64,000 bases of DNA from Ricinus communis (taxonomy: Eukaryota > Streptophyta > Magnoliopsida > Malpighiales > Euphorbiaceae). Location of the stretch: NCBI RefSeq assembly GCF_019578655.1, contig NC_063256.1:21552005-21616004 (forward strand). The letters run 5' to 3'. A program made the position numbers and the translations under genes. The notes beneath the pieces are model-generated. The model had not been told where the DNA came from. It saw nothing but the letters and a program-made list of their open reading frames with translations, and did no database searches. Below, piece after piece: positions 33,780-45,739 of the stretch; position 1 is the stretch's first letter; each line of letters begins with the position of its first letter.

Positions 33780-35123
33780 AGAGTGTTTCTGTATGTTGCT
33801 GCTTTTGGTGTCTTCTAGGCTTTATTGCGGGAGCCTCTAATGGCGAGGGTTCCTACTAACTGGGCCTCAGTTTCTTAAGCCCATTATTCAGTTCGTCACT
33901 AGTTGAGTAACCAGTGTTAGACTATCCGTCTCTAATCATATTTACTCCAAAATGCTAAAATAACTTTTCCAATAGGTTTCTTTGGAAATTAAGGAGATGG
34001 TGACTAGGGGAGAGCAAAATCTTCAAAAATCTAAAACCGAATCGCACCAATTCTTGTTCGATCGATTCAGTTTTTTTTTTGTATAAATTTAATTTATTCA
34101 GTCTAAAAAATTTTATTAGTTCGGATTAATTTTATATTAAAAATTCAACTTAATCGAAATAACCGATATCTTTAATTATTTTTATTTTTAATTATCAAAA
34201 TACTGAATGCTCACCTTTAATAGTGTTGATGTCCAAATGTCTCTCTGAATTTTTTTTGAACTATCAAATACATTTCTATTCGGGTTAATTATGAGTTCCC
34301 TCGCCTCCACCATCTCCTAATATTATCACATGGTGCTTTTGCTCTTTAAACCATCACTAGTGACGCCTAATGGTTTCTTGGTCTATAGTTTTTTTTATTA
34401 CATACATATTTATACCGTTGAACTTATATTGATTAGTCAGTTTAATACTTTAACTTTCGGTTTAATCTAATAAACACCTGAATTTTACTTTTTTAATATT
34501 TAAACACCTTCAACTTTCAATTTAACTTAACATGCATCTAAACTTTATTTTTTAGTAATATTTAAACACTTTGCAATACATAGTTGAACGTATTAAATGA
34601 AGACACATGTTAAAAAGTGTTAAAATATCATAAAAAATAAGTTCAGGTATTTATTAGGTTAAATCGAATATTAGGATGTTAAACTCACTAAATGACCAAA
34701 TTTCAGAGGCATAAATATGCATTTGGCCTTTTTTTGAACAATTTGTCTATGATTTTGACAACTGCATTTTGGTAAAATAAATGATATTTAGGTCTTGATG
34801 AAGGCATTTTTGGTGTATGAAAAACTTATTACTCTAATGAGTATTATAATGGTTTTGAACTTGTGAGGCATTCTTGTATTTTTATATTATAAAAGGAAAT
34901 GAATTTAAAAAGTGGAGAAGAACTAGTAATAAATTCTTATATTTTTAAATATATTGATTTTATTTTGAGAAAATGTGCAAATAAGCCAAATCCCTAACAT
35001 TTAGAGTGAGGAGTAGCTAAATTTCTAATATTTTTTGGGTACAAATAAACACGTAAAAATATTTTAGTTGTACTTTATGCCTCCAGATAAATGAAAATTA
35101 CATTTCAAATATAATTAATGATG
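33780..35123. other. Intergenic region right of NACA
   Basis: Should contain the NACA promoter just right of 33710, though I see no clear TATA box. Otherwise AT-rich, with a foldback-type repeat at 34405-34720. Confidence 0.5.
34405..34720. repeat. Foldback (MITE-like) repeat with imperfect inverted arms
   Basis: The left arm (34405-34507; CATATTTATACC...CAGTTTAATACTTTAA...TTTAATCTAATAAACACCTG...TATTTAAACAC) pairs imperfectly with the complement of the right arm (about 34605-34720; CATATTTATGCC...GAGTTTAACAT...TTTAACCTAATAAATACCTG...TATTTTAACAC). A third copy of the inner phrase lies directly after the left arm (34515-34570). There is no coding capacity. It looks like a small non-autonomous element, family unknown. 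Confidence 0.65.
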
Positions 35124-35131
35124 TTGATATG

Positions 35132-37313
35132 AATGTTAAGTCATGTGCGGTAAGGTTCTAAGCGAAAGGCCTTTGTCGTTTCTCTGTGTTCAGGCGGTTG
35201 AGCTTTTCTAAGGTTCTTTCCTACCTCATTTTTGGTGTGAGTTCATCCTTTATTGTACTTTAATGAGTGACTACTGCTTAGTTTTTATGATTAATGTGCT
35301 AGTTAAGTGAAGATATAGGGTTATCCAGTCTGTATCTTTGTGTACCGTCGAGGAGGTTTTTTTCTTGTCTTGTGATTATTGTTTTGGTGACATGATTACA
35401 ATTTCAATTAGAGTATTTAGCCTTCCTTCGTCTCATTTTTCCCACCTTCTATGCCTACAAAGCTCTGTGTTAGTTCTATTTATTGTTCACCTTTCCAATG
35501 AGCTGCCTTAGTCTTGTCACCTCCCATGCAATGGTTGTTCATCCCTCTATTAGAGATTCCTTCTTTCTCTTAATCTTCCATCCAAAAGTCCTATTTTCCT
35601 CTTCCATTACAAAGTTAAATCCTGACTTCTCTAGTATGTCCTTTCACCTTTCCCATTGTTGTTTGCTCTCATGGATATCTAGCTTCCTTCCCTTGAGGAC
35701 CTTATTGACATGATAGAATTGTTATAATGCGATGACCTTGTGTTAGAAGTAGACTCGGGTTTGGAAAATTTTGATATTTATTTTAGGAAAACTCTAGTGG
35801 GTAAGGTGATCTCTACAAAGATTATGAATCCTTTTGCGATAAAAGATACTATGTCCACTTCTTGGAGACTTTAAGAATATTTTCATGTGGAAGGAGTAAG
35901 GAAAAACATCTTCAGTTTTTATTTCAAGAATGAGGCAAATTATATGATTACTTTTGAAGGAAAGCCTTTGAGTGTCCAAAACCAGCTGATTAATATATAT
36001 GAATGGTCGGCCAATAAGATAGTCAAAAGTCTAGACTTTTCTTGCTCTCCTTTTTGGGTCCAAGTGCATGATTTACCCTCCAGCCATATCAATATGGCAA
36101 TGTTGAGAGAATTGGGACTCTTTTCAAAGAATTCTTACAGGCAGATCTCAATAGTAGTCTTGTAGGTGGGTGGATTCGCAAGTTAAGAATCAAAGTTAAC
36201 ATGAATATAGAGAAACCCCTCCTTAGAGGATTTAGAAACAAGTCTGAAGATGGTAAGTTTTCTTGGTGCTCCTTTAAAATAGGTCATATAATAAAATTAT
36301 ATGCTACCAAAATGGAAGAGGATAAAAGTGGGGTAGCTAATCATATTAATTTATGGAACGGTCATAATCTAGGCAGGCTTAAAGTTGCGGAGGAACCGGC
36401 CCTCATGCTGAAGGCTAACCTTGAAAATCTCTCGTTAGGGGATACTAAGTCTGCTAACCTTAATACTACGAAAAAGATAAAAACGTCTAGTCCCTACGCT
36501 CTTGTTTCCAAAGGTAAGAGTGTGTGGCCTTAGTCTTATCCCTTGAAAGCCTAGTTCTTTCTAAAAACGATCTTCTGAGCCTAGGAACTTGATAAGCCTT
36601 GATTACATCGCACTTCCACTGAGAACCTCTAAACATCTAAATAACTTTTTAGAAAATTCACCCCCCTTTTTCTCATTGATATTCTTAGTTCGAAGTTGAA
36701 AGAAAAATATATTTATATGAATCGCAATGATATTCAAACCTTTGAATAACAAATTGAAATTGCTTCTGATCTGCTTTTGCAAAAGAAGAATACTGATTCA
36801 GGATGGTTTAAGAACAAAAGTGAGCTAGTTTTTCCTAGAGAAGGTTCGGGTTCGAGTTTAATTCTAAAGGAAATTTATGAGGAAAATGTCATTTCTAAAA
36901 GGAGTGGTGGCCCTCCCTCTACTGATGCTCATAAGAATGGGAAAGCCAACAAGTGGAAGAAACTGGCTAGAGCTGTGGGTGGAGACCTGCAGAAAGATGA
37001 AGAAGCTTCAGTGGTCCTTCTATTGTCCTAAGCGAGTTAGGGAAGAAGCTTTTACTGATGGTGAAAGCCCTATTAAATTGTTTAAGTTATCTGAGAATTC
37101 TATGGTGGAGGTAGCCAGCCGTAAGTGGCCCCAGCTGGATAAATAAGGCTCATGAGCTGGAAAGTTCAAGGTTTGAGGAAAACCTTGACATTCCTTACAC
37201 TCAAAGTGAAATGTCACTCTCATTCTCCTAAGGTACTTTTAATCATGGAAACTAAGAACAATAGTTCTAGGGTAGATAATATGTTTAAAAAGTGCATTTT
37301 TGATAATATGGTT
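35132..37313 (+). mobile_element. L1-type LINE, 5' part (5' UTR, ORF1, start of ORF2)
   Basis: ORF1 opens at ATG 35671, with stops at codons 4 and 19, and reads LPSLEDLIDMIELL, DDLVLEVDSGLENF, KTLVGKVIS. Then comes the DUF4283-type domain typical of plant L1 ORF1: RKNIFSFYFKNEAN, FEGKPLSVQNQLINIYEW, SPFWVQVHDLPSSHINMAML. The zinc knuckle is decayed (FKIGHIIKLYATK near 36275). Lysine-rich text follows to about 37031. ORF2 opens at ATG 37152 with the start of the endonuclease (MSWKVQGLRKTLTFL, VLLIMETKNNSSRV) and is cut at 37313 by LTR A. The 5' boundary is set by a 12-bp near-match (GATGTTGATATG at 35120-35131 and GATTTTGATATG at 51588-51599) taken as the LINE target duplication. Confidence 0.82.
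37309..37313 (+). repeat. Target-site duplication TGGTT, left copy
   Basis: TGGTT directly precedes the LTR A start (TGATATC) and is repeated at 48273-48277 directly after the LTR end GCCATCA. The pair brackets the whole nested insertion inside LINE ORF2. Confidence 0.88.
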
Positions 37314-37798
37314 TGATATCTTTGATATTACATATGTTTGCATGCTTGAATTTAAGTTATTTTTAAAGCAAATTATATGTTTTTGTATTAAAATCACCAT
37401 GTTTTAATTTCTTTTGTGTCTCAGGTATTTTTCTAGGTACATCATCAAAGTCAGAGAGAAATCGGACCAAAATGGGGAAGAAACGGTTGAATCGGGTGCA
37501 TTAGACTGTTCAACCACGCCCATGCTAAGGAGAATGATCAGGGTCAGAGGGCGTGATGAAATGCCTCACCTATGGCGAGAAAAAGCGATTTGCAACACAG
37601 TTTTCGAGAGTGACATGGCCTAGGAGCATGCCGGTCCTGAGCAACATGATCCAAATCCAAGACGTATTGAAGAAGGCCAAAATGTACATTTTTAGATCAA
37701 CACGGCATGGATCCAGGTCATACTGGTCAGTACGGACCAAATTCAGGCCGTGTTGGATCCCAAAACCTAATTTAGAAGAAAAGAAAAAGAAAGAGAGA

Positions 37799-37843
<45 letters not shown>

Positions 37844-38027
37844 AGAGAGAGAACTTTAGGGTATTCAAGACAGACCTTGAGAGCAACCTTCCAAACGATT
37901 AAAAAGAGAAAAACGGAGATAAACTCCACTTTAACATCATCCATATAGCTATTCTTGAGGATTGGATTAAAGATTCAAAGAAAAGAAAAAAAAGATCTTG
38001 AGCTACAGAGATTGGATTCAGAGTTAT
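37314..38027 (+). repeat. Athila-type LTR A, left portion (714 bp)
   Basis: Begins TGATATC. It shares the layout of LTRs B and C: a CATG-rich start, TTTTGTGTCTCAGG near 37420, GC-rich motifs (37500-37755) and a purine-rich stretch with a GA microsatellite. It is interrupted at 38028 by the first base of LTR B. Its U5 end is 47793-48272. Nothing internal to an element A is seen, so A is most simply a solo LTR into which B later jumped. Confidence 0.78.
37788..37853 (+). repeat. (GA)n microsatellite in LTR A
   Basis: About 60 bp of nearly uninterrupted GA dinucleotides in the LTR, after the GC-rich motifs. It generates spurious Arg/Glu and Ser/Leu ORFs. Confidence 0.9.
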
Positions 38028-39492
38028 TGATAGGCATCATACTACACATGTGTTTCATGCCCAATTGTTTACATTCTTGTGTATGATTATCTCGTTTTAT
38101 GCTAGAATCACTTGTCTTTTGTTTCCTTTCATGTTTCAGGTAATTTTCGAAGGACACTATCAATAATCGAGGGAAATACGCGTGATTATGGATCAGAATC
38201 CGTCAAATTGGACTAGGACCAGCACCCCGAGGGTTGAGCATGACCTGGACTCCGGCCGTGCTGAATTGCCAACTAGCTGCCTTCCAAGAGTGCCTTTTAG
38301 CACGATTTCCGTAGCCACCACAACCTCCACCATGGCCCGTGGTAGGTCAGCATCGGCTTGGGCATGGCCTGGAAGAGGCCAACACAATGAAATCCTTAAG
38401 TTCAGCATGGCACCGGACTCACTTGCGTCTTGGCCAAATACGAGGCTTGACCATCTTTGAAGAGACTATATAAGCAAAATTCGATTTGGGGAATGGTGGC
38501 TCGATTTTTCTGACCTAATTCTAATATACACTCAATTCACTTGTTTTCTAGACCTCAATTTTCGACTTTGGGAGATCAAATTCATCAATTGAGGGAGGAT
38601 TACAGTTGTTTTCAACATCGATTTGAAGATCAAAACAAGATTTTGGGAGCATTCAAGAGGCAAATTAGGGTTTGATATTTTGGATTGGAAAATTAGGGTT
38701 TCTCATCCAACTTGAAAGAGAAGGGTGTACATGCCTTCAATTTTCTTTTCCTTATTTGTTCCTTACTTTGCTTTAACTATGAACATGAGTAACTATATAT
38801 TTTGAACCCATTGGGTTCTTTATTGTTGATGGATTGTGCTTAGTTGTTAGATTTGTATTTGCCATTCTTGTAATCTTTTTACTATTCAGTAATAAAGTTT
38901 GATTCAGGTAATTTGAGACGTTGAATTATTTGTCTTTTAGGTTGTTTCTTGACATTGAGAAATGCTTATTACAACTGGAATTTGAATAGTAAGAACTGGT
39001 AGTTAACACTTAGAGATAAGGTTAATTCACTCACCGGATTAAGAATTAACAACTCTTAATAGATCTAAATCATGCTTAATGCTAATCTGTAATAATCTGA
39101 TAGGAAGAGATTCCATTAGGTTAGTGCAGGTTTAGGAAGTCGGTGAGCTCGAGAGAGGCAGGAGTTCAGTCGGGATTTAAAACGCGGGTAAGCAAGATTG
39201 GTAATTTATAAAATCAACCTTAGAATTCCATCACTTAGGTCCCCTTTGGGTTTGTTTTTCTTATTGCGATTGTCTTTCGATTGTCAGTTGCTGTTCATTT
39301 ATTTATTTGCATTCATAATCATTAGTTAGTTAATTTAGACTTCTCACACTCTATTTCAGACTAGATAACATAGTGAACAGTAGTAACTCTAGGTTCACCT
39401 GATCTCTAGGGATACGACCTTGATACTTACTAGTGCTAGGCCGCATCGATAGGTTTATTGCCTTAGGTGTAGGTTGCATAAGTAGCCTATCA
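38028..39492 (+). repeat. 5' LTR of element B (1465 bp)
   Basis: Starts TGATAGGC and ends GCCTATCA, a perfect 8-bp terminal inverted repeat, and is followed after six bases by a tRNA-Asp primer site. GC-rich motifs lie at about 38230-38440 and a TATA box (TATATAA) at 38467-38473. The right third matches the U5 regions of LTRs A and C. It is inserted in LTR A; the five bases before it are GTTAT. The element's 3' LTR is missing. Confidence 0.9.
38467..38473 (+). promoter_or_regulatory. TATA box of LTR B
   Basis: TATATAA lies just after the GC-rich CATGGCCTGG-type motifs, at the expected U3/R position. Confidence 0.6.
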
Positions 39493-39498
39493 AGTTTT

Positions 39499-39516
39499 TG
39501 GCGCCGTTGCCGGGGA
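39499..39516 (+). other. Primer binding site, tRNA-Asp type (element B)
   Basis: TGGCGCCGTTGCCGGGGA, a perfect Athila/Tat-type primer site, six bases after the LTR end. Confidence 0.92.
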
Positions 39517-39635
39517 ACCGTAACGGTGAACTGGAGTGAATTGTTTTTGTGTTACTTTAGTCATTATTTGTTTATTCTTTATTTTATTATTTTTGTTGAT
39601 TGGTGGTTATTTGGATTGTCGGTTTCAAGTAGTTT

Positions 39636-42077
39636 ATGACTAGGAGCTCTAACCCTGATCCTATAGAACCCTTATTTGACCTAGAGAGCTCTCTCAGATT
39701 ATTGAGACGACGTTTACAGGCAGTTGAGGAGGAGGTCAGAGTTACAGTTCAGGTTCATAGAGCTAACATGATGGAGAACCACAACCCTCAGACCGATGAC
39801 GATCAGAGGACGATGTACGAGTTTGCTCGACCATCTTTGGATGGGACGAAAACTAGTATAGTCAGACCTACTATAGCGGCCAACAATTTTGAGATAAAGG
39901 CCAATGTTATCCAGATGATCCAGCAGAGCGTGCAGTTTGGAGGATTGCCCAACGAGGATCCCAATGCACATATCTCTAACTTTTTGGAGATTTGTGACAC
40001 ATTCAAGATAAATGGATCAACCGATGATGCCATTCGGCTGAGATTGTTTCCATTTTCCTTGAGGGACAGAGCAAAGAGATGGTTGCAACCTCTTCCACAG
40101 CAGACGATTACTACTTGGAAGGCATTCGCCAAAAAATTTCTCTATAAGTATTTTCCTCCCGCTAAAACTGCTAAACTTAGAAATGACATATCTTCTTTTG
40201 TGCAGTTTGATGATGAAAGCATGTACGATGCATGAGAGAGGTTTAAGGACCTTTTGAGATGCTGCCCACATCATGGATTGCCAGTGTGGATGCAGGTTCA
40301 GACCTTCTACAGCGGGTTGAACCTTGCTACAAGGGAGATGGTGGATCTTTGCGGCCGGTGGGGCTAAGCGATGAGCGCTGGCGGGCTCAAAACTTGATAG
40401 AGGAAATGGCCATGAACAATTATCAGTGGCAATCCTCTAGGAGCTGACCGGGAAGACAAGGAGGGGTCAACCAAATGGATTCTACAGTAGCCTTGGCAAC
40501 TCAGGTGGAGCTTCTAACCAAGAAGATTGACCAACTCCAGATGCCGGTTTATGCAGCGAATGTTAGCTGTGAGTTTTATGGTGGCTCGCACTACAGTGTA
40601 AACTGTACTGCAGGAGGTATGTTTGCTTCATCTTCTTATACTTTTCCATCTGTTTTTTATGTGTCTTCTGATGTTGAGCAGGTTGATTATATGGGGAATG
40701 CCCCAAGGCAGCAGAACAACACCTACATCAACACATACAACCCTGGGTGTTGCAATCATCCCAACTTCAGTTGGAGGAACAATAATACCCAAGGTCCACC
40801 AGGTTTTCAAAGACTTCATCAGCAACCGCAACAACAGCCAGCTGAGCCTGCACAAGCTCCTCCTCCACCAGAAAAGAAGTCAAATTTTAAGGAGCTTATG
40901 ATGAAGTTTGTGACGACTACGGAGATGAGGTTCCAGCAAACTGATAGTGCACTTAGGAATCAGCAGGCCTTGATTCAGAACTTGGAGACTCAGATTGGCC
41001 AATTTTCTAAGATGTTGTCTGAGAGGCAACAAGGAGCGCTCCCTAGCACCACTGAGTCTAACTCGCTTGCCTTCAAGTAAGTTAGTTTCAGCTCCTTCTA
41101 AGCCTATTCTTGACGACTCCACTATTGATGTGCAGGTTGAGGCGAGCAGTAAGGTTAAGGAACTTGAGGGACAAAAGGTGAAACCAATCCCAGTCAGGGA
41201 ATATCAATCCAAGATTCCTTATCCTGCTAGACTCAAGCAAGCAGAAGCGCAAGAGCAGTTCAATAAGTTTTTGGATACTTTTAGACAACTGCATATTAAC
41301 TTGCCTTTTATTGACGTATTGAAGCAGATGCCGAAGTATGCCAAGTTCTTAAAGGACATACTTAGCAGAAAAAGAAAGTTGGAGGAGGTAGCCTATGTTA
41401 AGATTAACGAAGAGTGCTCAACAGTGTTTTAAAGCAAGTTGCCAGAGAAATGTCACGATCCAGGGAGTTTTACTATTCCTTGCACTTTGGGTAACTTGTG
41501 TGTTGATGATGCATTAGCTGATTTGGGGGCTAGCATAAATGTCATGCCCACTAGTTTATTCAATAAGCTAGGTATGGGGGAGGCAAAACCCACTAGGATG
41601 TGCATTCAATTAGCTGACCATTCTGTTAAGCTTCCTAGGGGGATCGTAGAGAATGTGCTAGTCAAGGTAAATAAGTTCATATTTCCTGTGGACTTTGTGG
41701 TTATGGATATGGATAATGAGCATAGTGTACCGTTGATTTTGGGGAGACCTTTCCTTGCCATGGCTAGAGTTAAAATAGACGTATTTGAGGGAAAGTTAGA
41801 ACTTAATGTACGGGATGACTGTGTTACTTTTAGTTTACCCCCATTTGATAGTTCTCCTACCAACCATGTTCATGCCATTTGCAGTATTGATGGAATTGGT
41901 CTTGCATGTGATAAGCAACCACAGAATGTACAATTGGATGATGCTATACATGTCTCGTTCCCTGTTGATGTGTGCTATTCATCTGAAGAAAACAACTTGT
42001 ATCAATTTGAGACTTTGTACTATGATACACCCAAGAAGGGTAGTTGCAAGTTTGTTTATGATAGGTCACCTAGATAG
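39636..42077 (+). pseudogene. Element B gag and aspartic protease (Athila-type)
   Basis: Gag starts at ATG 39636 (MTRSSNPDPIEPLFDLESSL). It holds the retrotransposon gag core: QFGGLPNEDPNAHISNFLEI, LRLFPFSLRDRAKRWLQPLP, WKAFAKKFLYKYFPPAKTAK. A TGA replaces the usual Trp at 40233-40235. The reading then changes frame near 40350 and continues IEEMAMNNYQW, VELLTKKIDQLQ and a zinc knuckle missing its second Cys (CEFYGGSHYSVNC). GNAPRQQNN and LETQIGQFSKMLSERQQGAL follow. After a further shift near 41080 come IPYPARLKQAEAQEQFNKFL and YAKFLKDILSRKRKLEEVAY, with a TAA at 41430. The protease (41439-42077) is open: ADLGASINVMP, LPRGIVENVLVKV, PLILGRPFLAMARVKIDV. RT, RNase H and integrase do not follow. 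Confidence 0.9.
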
Positions 42078-42330
42078 GATTTGGAGTGGATGAATGGGCA
42101 TCCCGACTCGATGTGGAGAGCACCTCCTTGGTCATCTACTGCACACGTTGGACCTCCTCCTTGTGCTTATATGCCTCAAGCCCCAGCTTACATTGAGCCC
42201 ACCTTCTCAATTTGCCCGCGATGCAGGAATACTGCTGCAGAGTCCAGCTAGATGACTCGAACAAAAAGAAGCGCCTTCGGGAGGCATTCCCAAATCTATT
42301 TATGTTTTTTTTTGAGTTTTTGGACATCTT
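42078..42330 (+). other. Pol-end remnant of element B
   Basis: After the protease the text has a Pro-rich segment (PQAPAYIEPTFSI at about 42178-42215). It then carries the block GAAGCGCCTTCGGGAGGCAT (42270-42289), which in Athila-type elements lies at the very end of pol. Element C carries a matching block at 57382-57401. Protease and pol end are thus joined within about 200 bp, with the enzymes absent. Confidence 0.65.
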
Positions 42331-42559
42331 TTATTTATTTATTTACTTTTCTAGTTAGATATCTCAGTTTATTTTTAGTTTGTTTTATTTTGAGATGATT
42401 TTATTTTATTGAACCTTTTATTAGATGTTGCTTGGGATGTGTTTATTCTTGAGTTTTGCAGGAGTTAGCCTACTCGATGCTCATATGCAATTTTGAGGAC
42501 TAATATATCTTAGAGTTTTAAAGCACACATCAACGTTGGGAGTTCGGCAATCCAAGATG

Positions 42560-43413
42560 GCAAAGGAAAGCCCAGAAACCTCCCCTTTCACCACGGTTTC
42601 CGTGGCCATCACGGACTACAACACGGCACGGCCTGAGTCAAGCCCGTAATGAGAGACACATGAAGACTTGGGGGATTTCAGCCGTTCATCACGGATTCTG
42701 AAGGCATCACGGGCGGCAACACTAGGCCGTGCTGGTCAACACGATCGTGCCCCCACCCGTGCCAATTGGTGCACCATTGAAGCATAAGGGCTCAGCACGG
42801 GCCGAGTCCTGATAAGCACGACCTTGCCCTCGCCCGTGCTGACCCTCGTGCCTATAAAAAGGAGGCTTCCAAAAATTTTGCTACCCCTTTTTCTAAAGCT
42901 CCAAGGTGTTGTTTTCTTCCATTTCTCTCATCCTTCTTACCTTTCTCGGCAATTCCAAGTAAGTCTCTTCACTTTTTTCTTTTATTTGTTTTTAATTTAG
43001 TTTTTCTTTTATGCATATACTTTATTTAGGACGTGCTAGTATGTTTTGGTAGTTTTATATTGTTACATTGCTTTAATATGGCCTCAATTAGATTTAATTT
43101 ACATTAGTTGTTATGTTTGCTATGAAGTTGATTATGAAAGTGATAAGTGTGGGGTTTGCAGAAATAAAGTTTATTTATGGCATTCTATTATGAATAATTG
43201 TTAGAATAAAGTTGCGTTAGTTGGTGCACGATAAAGTAGGTTGGAATGTATCGGTTAATTAGTTTATGTAGGAGATTGAGGCTTTAGTCTTTTGTTAAGT
43301 CTAAAGTTTTCTGTTAGTCGAATCATAGCCATTATGCTGTTCAATTTTCGTTAGGATTTCTGATTAACTTGATTTCTTGTACAAATAACTAATTATTCAT
43401 TACATCAGGTGAC
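42560..43413 (+). promoter_or_regulatory. Internal promoter, leader and intron-like region before the env-like ORF (element B)
   Basis: GC-rich CACGGCCTGAG / CCCGTGCTG motifs (42590-42850) precede a TATA box (TATAAAAA, 42853-42860) and a pyrimidine-rich leader. A good donor (CCAAGTAAGT, GT at 42959) and acceptor (TACATCAG, AG at 43407-43408) would remove 450 bp and place the ATG at 43414 just inside the next exon. The arrangement suggests a separate transcript for the downstream ORF, as proposed for env-like genes of Athila elements. The splice sites are my reading and unconfirmed. Confidence 0.5.
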
Positions 43414-43426
43414 ATGACGGACCGCA

Positions 43427-43431
43427 ATCAA
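43427..43431 (+). repeat. Target-site duplication ATCAA of solo LTR D (left copy)
   Basis: ATCAA directly before TGTAAC at 43432, repeated at 45740-45744 directly after the LTR end TTACA. Confidence 0.9.
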
Positions 43432-45739
43432 TGTAACGCCTGCATTTTCTCATCATCCATGTTATGTGCATTTACATTTAATCATTGGGCATATGATGGT
43501 ATATCAATGATATTTTTATTTTATGAGAACATATATATATTAATTATAAGTAGAGAATAAGAAGCATGATATTAGATTATTAATTTAGATAAGTTGATTA
43601 AGTACTTGGGTTATGTGTATTAAGCCTTAAGACTTAATTGAACCAATAGTTGAAGGTTGGGTAAATAGATTGGACTTAAAAGATACAATTAAAAGTTAGT
43701 ACCTATATATGGTTAGTAAGAATTAATTTAGGGTGATAAAAATAGTTTAGTAGGTGGTGGCATTAAGAGAGGAATATTGGAAATTGGAACCATGAGTAAG
43801 CTCATTTTACCTCTTCATTTCTCTAAAATTCGTACATGGCCAAAAACACAAAATTTGGAATAAGAGAGAGGAGTGAAATACCTAGAAAAACTTAAGATTA
43901 AGATAGGATTTTGCCAACTATTGAAGGAGCCAAGCTAAAGCTAAAGGATTTAAGCATATTAGCAACCCAAAAGCTGAAATTGGTAAGTTGTTACTTGAGT
44001 GTTATTAATTTGTCATTAGGGTTCTTGATTACAAATTGGAAAAACTTCATTTGATGCTCTCATTGATTAATTAAAGGTCTGATTATCATGAATTAGTAGA
44101 GTATTGAATGATTGCATAAAGATTAAGCTTGATTTAAGTTTAAGTATGTTAAGATAGAAAACTGTCAAAATTCCAGCAACCTTGATGTTCTGTATGTTAG
44201 GCATAACATGGGTTATATAAGTCCAAATTAAGCTTAATTGGTGTCTATGTAAAGTTTAAAGAGTCCTCTATAACTTTGTAGTTTTGTGATTTTGCTATTT
44301 TTGCCGTTTTGGTTGCTTAAATTGAGCAAACAGATTGCTGCTCGGGTACAACTAGCTGTATGACCCTTGCTCAGTAATTTGAAAATAATTAAATCTATAG
44401 AAGTCGGAATTGAGTAATTCTTCTTGGAGATGAAACTAGACGCATAAATGGATATGTCTTTTTAATATGAGATTTTTGTATTAAGCCAATTTTGCCTAGC
44501 AATAAATATACCTTGGTACTAAATTCTGTCTAGAAAACAGAAATGTTGGAGATTAGTTTTATGCAATTTATTGATGTTAATTTGAGTTAAATTGGTATTT
44601 AACTAGATGGGAAATGTTTATAGGATATTAAAACAGTAATTGAGAGTCTTAGAGGAAGAGTTAGACCTATGAATTAGAGAGGGGATGATCTTGTAATGCA
44701 TTAGAACTCGCATTTACATGAATATTTGTAATATGCATGAAATGTGAATTGATGAATGTGTTGACAGGGTACTCAAAGGCACGGAAAGGAAGTTGTGGAG
44801 AAAGGAGGTTCTTATATGCTAAAGGAATAAGTATATTTTGAGTAAGTAAATAGTTAATATTTGCTATGTTCATATATTTAATCAAATGTTCATGAAATGG
44901 TTGCGTTTGCTTAATATTGTTTATGTTTGAATGGTGAGATGGAAATGATTGGTGTTGAGTGGAACAATTGTTATTGCTGAAATATGATATAAGTGAAATG
45001 ATTGAATTGTGATGTTAAGTGCATATGTGCATGTGAATGGTGGATTCCCCTGTGAAAAAACATATATATATATAAAGCCTTGGGAGGCTAAAGCCTAGAG
45101 AGGCTATAAAAGTGTATAATGTGAGATGAGGCGGGCGACTTCACGTGTGTGATATGTGAGGATGAGGCGGAGCAGCACATTAAAGGGGATCCACAAGCCG
45201 TGAGAACTAACCATAATTGTTGAATTGTATTTCTTCTATGATGGTTGTAATGAATTGAGTAGAATGGTATGACTTTATACCTAAACTATGAATATCATGG
45301 AAAGTTATGTGATTGGGTGGAAATTGTATTAAGTGTATGTGATATAGATTATGTTGATTATTTATTTCTTGGAGGCTCACCCCTCTCCAAAATTTTTCTT
45401 TTCAGGTTTGTAAATAGTAGTGCATCCGTTGGTTGTATGCGAAGTTTAGCTTTTAGCGATTCACATCAAGTTGGGCCGGTTTTGTGAAGTCTCCTCCCGA
45501 TGCATTTTTGTATGCGGTTATATGATATATATGGAAGTATGCCTTATAAGGCATAAGAAGATGTTTGTAATACTTGTTAAATGATGTTTAAGTATAATCA
45601 TATGTTTATATGTTAATAACCTTGTGTCTGGATTCTTAACAACCTACATATTGACCTATCTACCTATAGTATATATTCTACGACGCTTGTATGCTTCCTG
45701 GCTAATGTTTATTGGTTAACATGTGATGGGGGTGTTACA
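43432..45739 (+). repeat. Solo LTR D (2308 bp)
   Basis: Starts TGTAACGCC and ends GGTGTTACA, bracketed by perfect ATCAA duplications, with no PBS, gag-pol or second LTR between. That is a textbook solo LTR left by LTR-LTR recombination. It contains a TATA box (TATAAAAG, 45105-45112), and GGCTCACCCCTCTCC near 45373 resembles the leader of gypsy chromovirus LTRs; the family is otherwise inferred. A truncated inverted copy (D') lies at 46200-47792. Confidence 0.9.

Noticed and set aside
34019..34200. CCGAATCG/GATCGATTCAG-rich text resembling a hAT-type MITE
   Set aside because: No inverted ends or duplication could be matched; left unassigned.
37553..37948. 131-aa plus and 124-aa minus ORFs
   Set aside because: Both are largely the GA microsatellite (RERE, SLSL) inside LTR A.
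39499..39516. Possible tRNA gene because of tRNA-like sequence
   Set aside because: Only the 3' acceptor complement is present, next to an LTR; it is a primer binding site. The same holds for 4264, 5961, 20175, 53652 and 56027.
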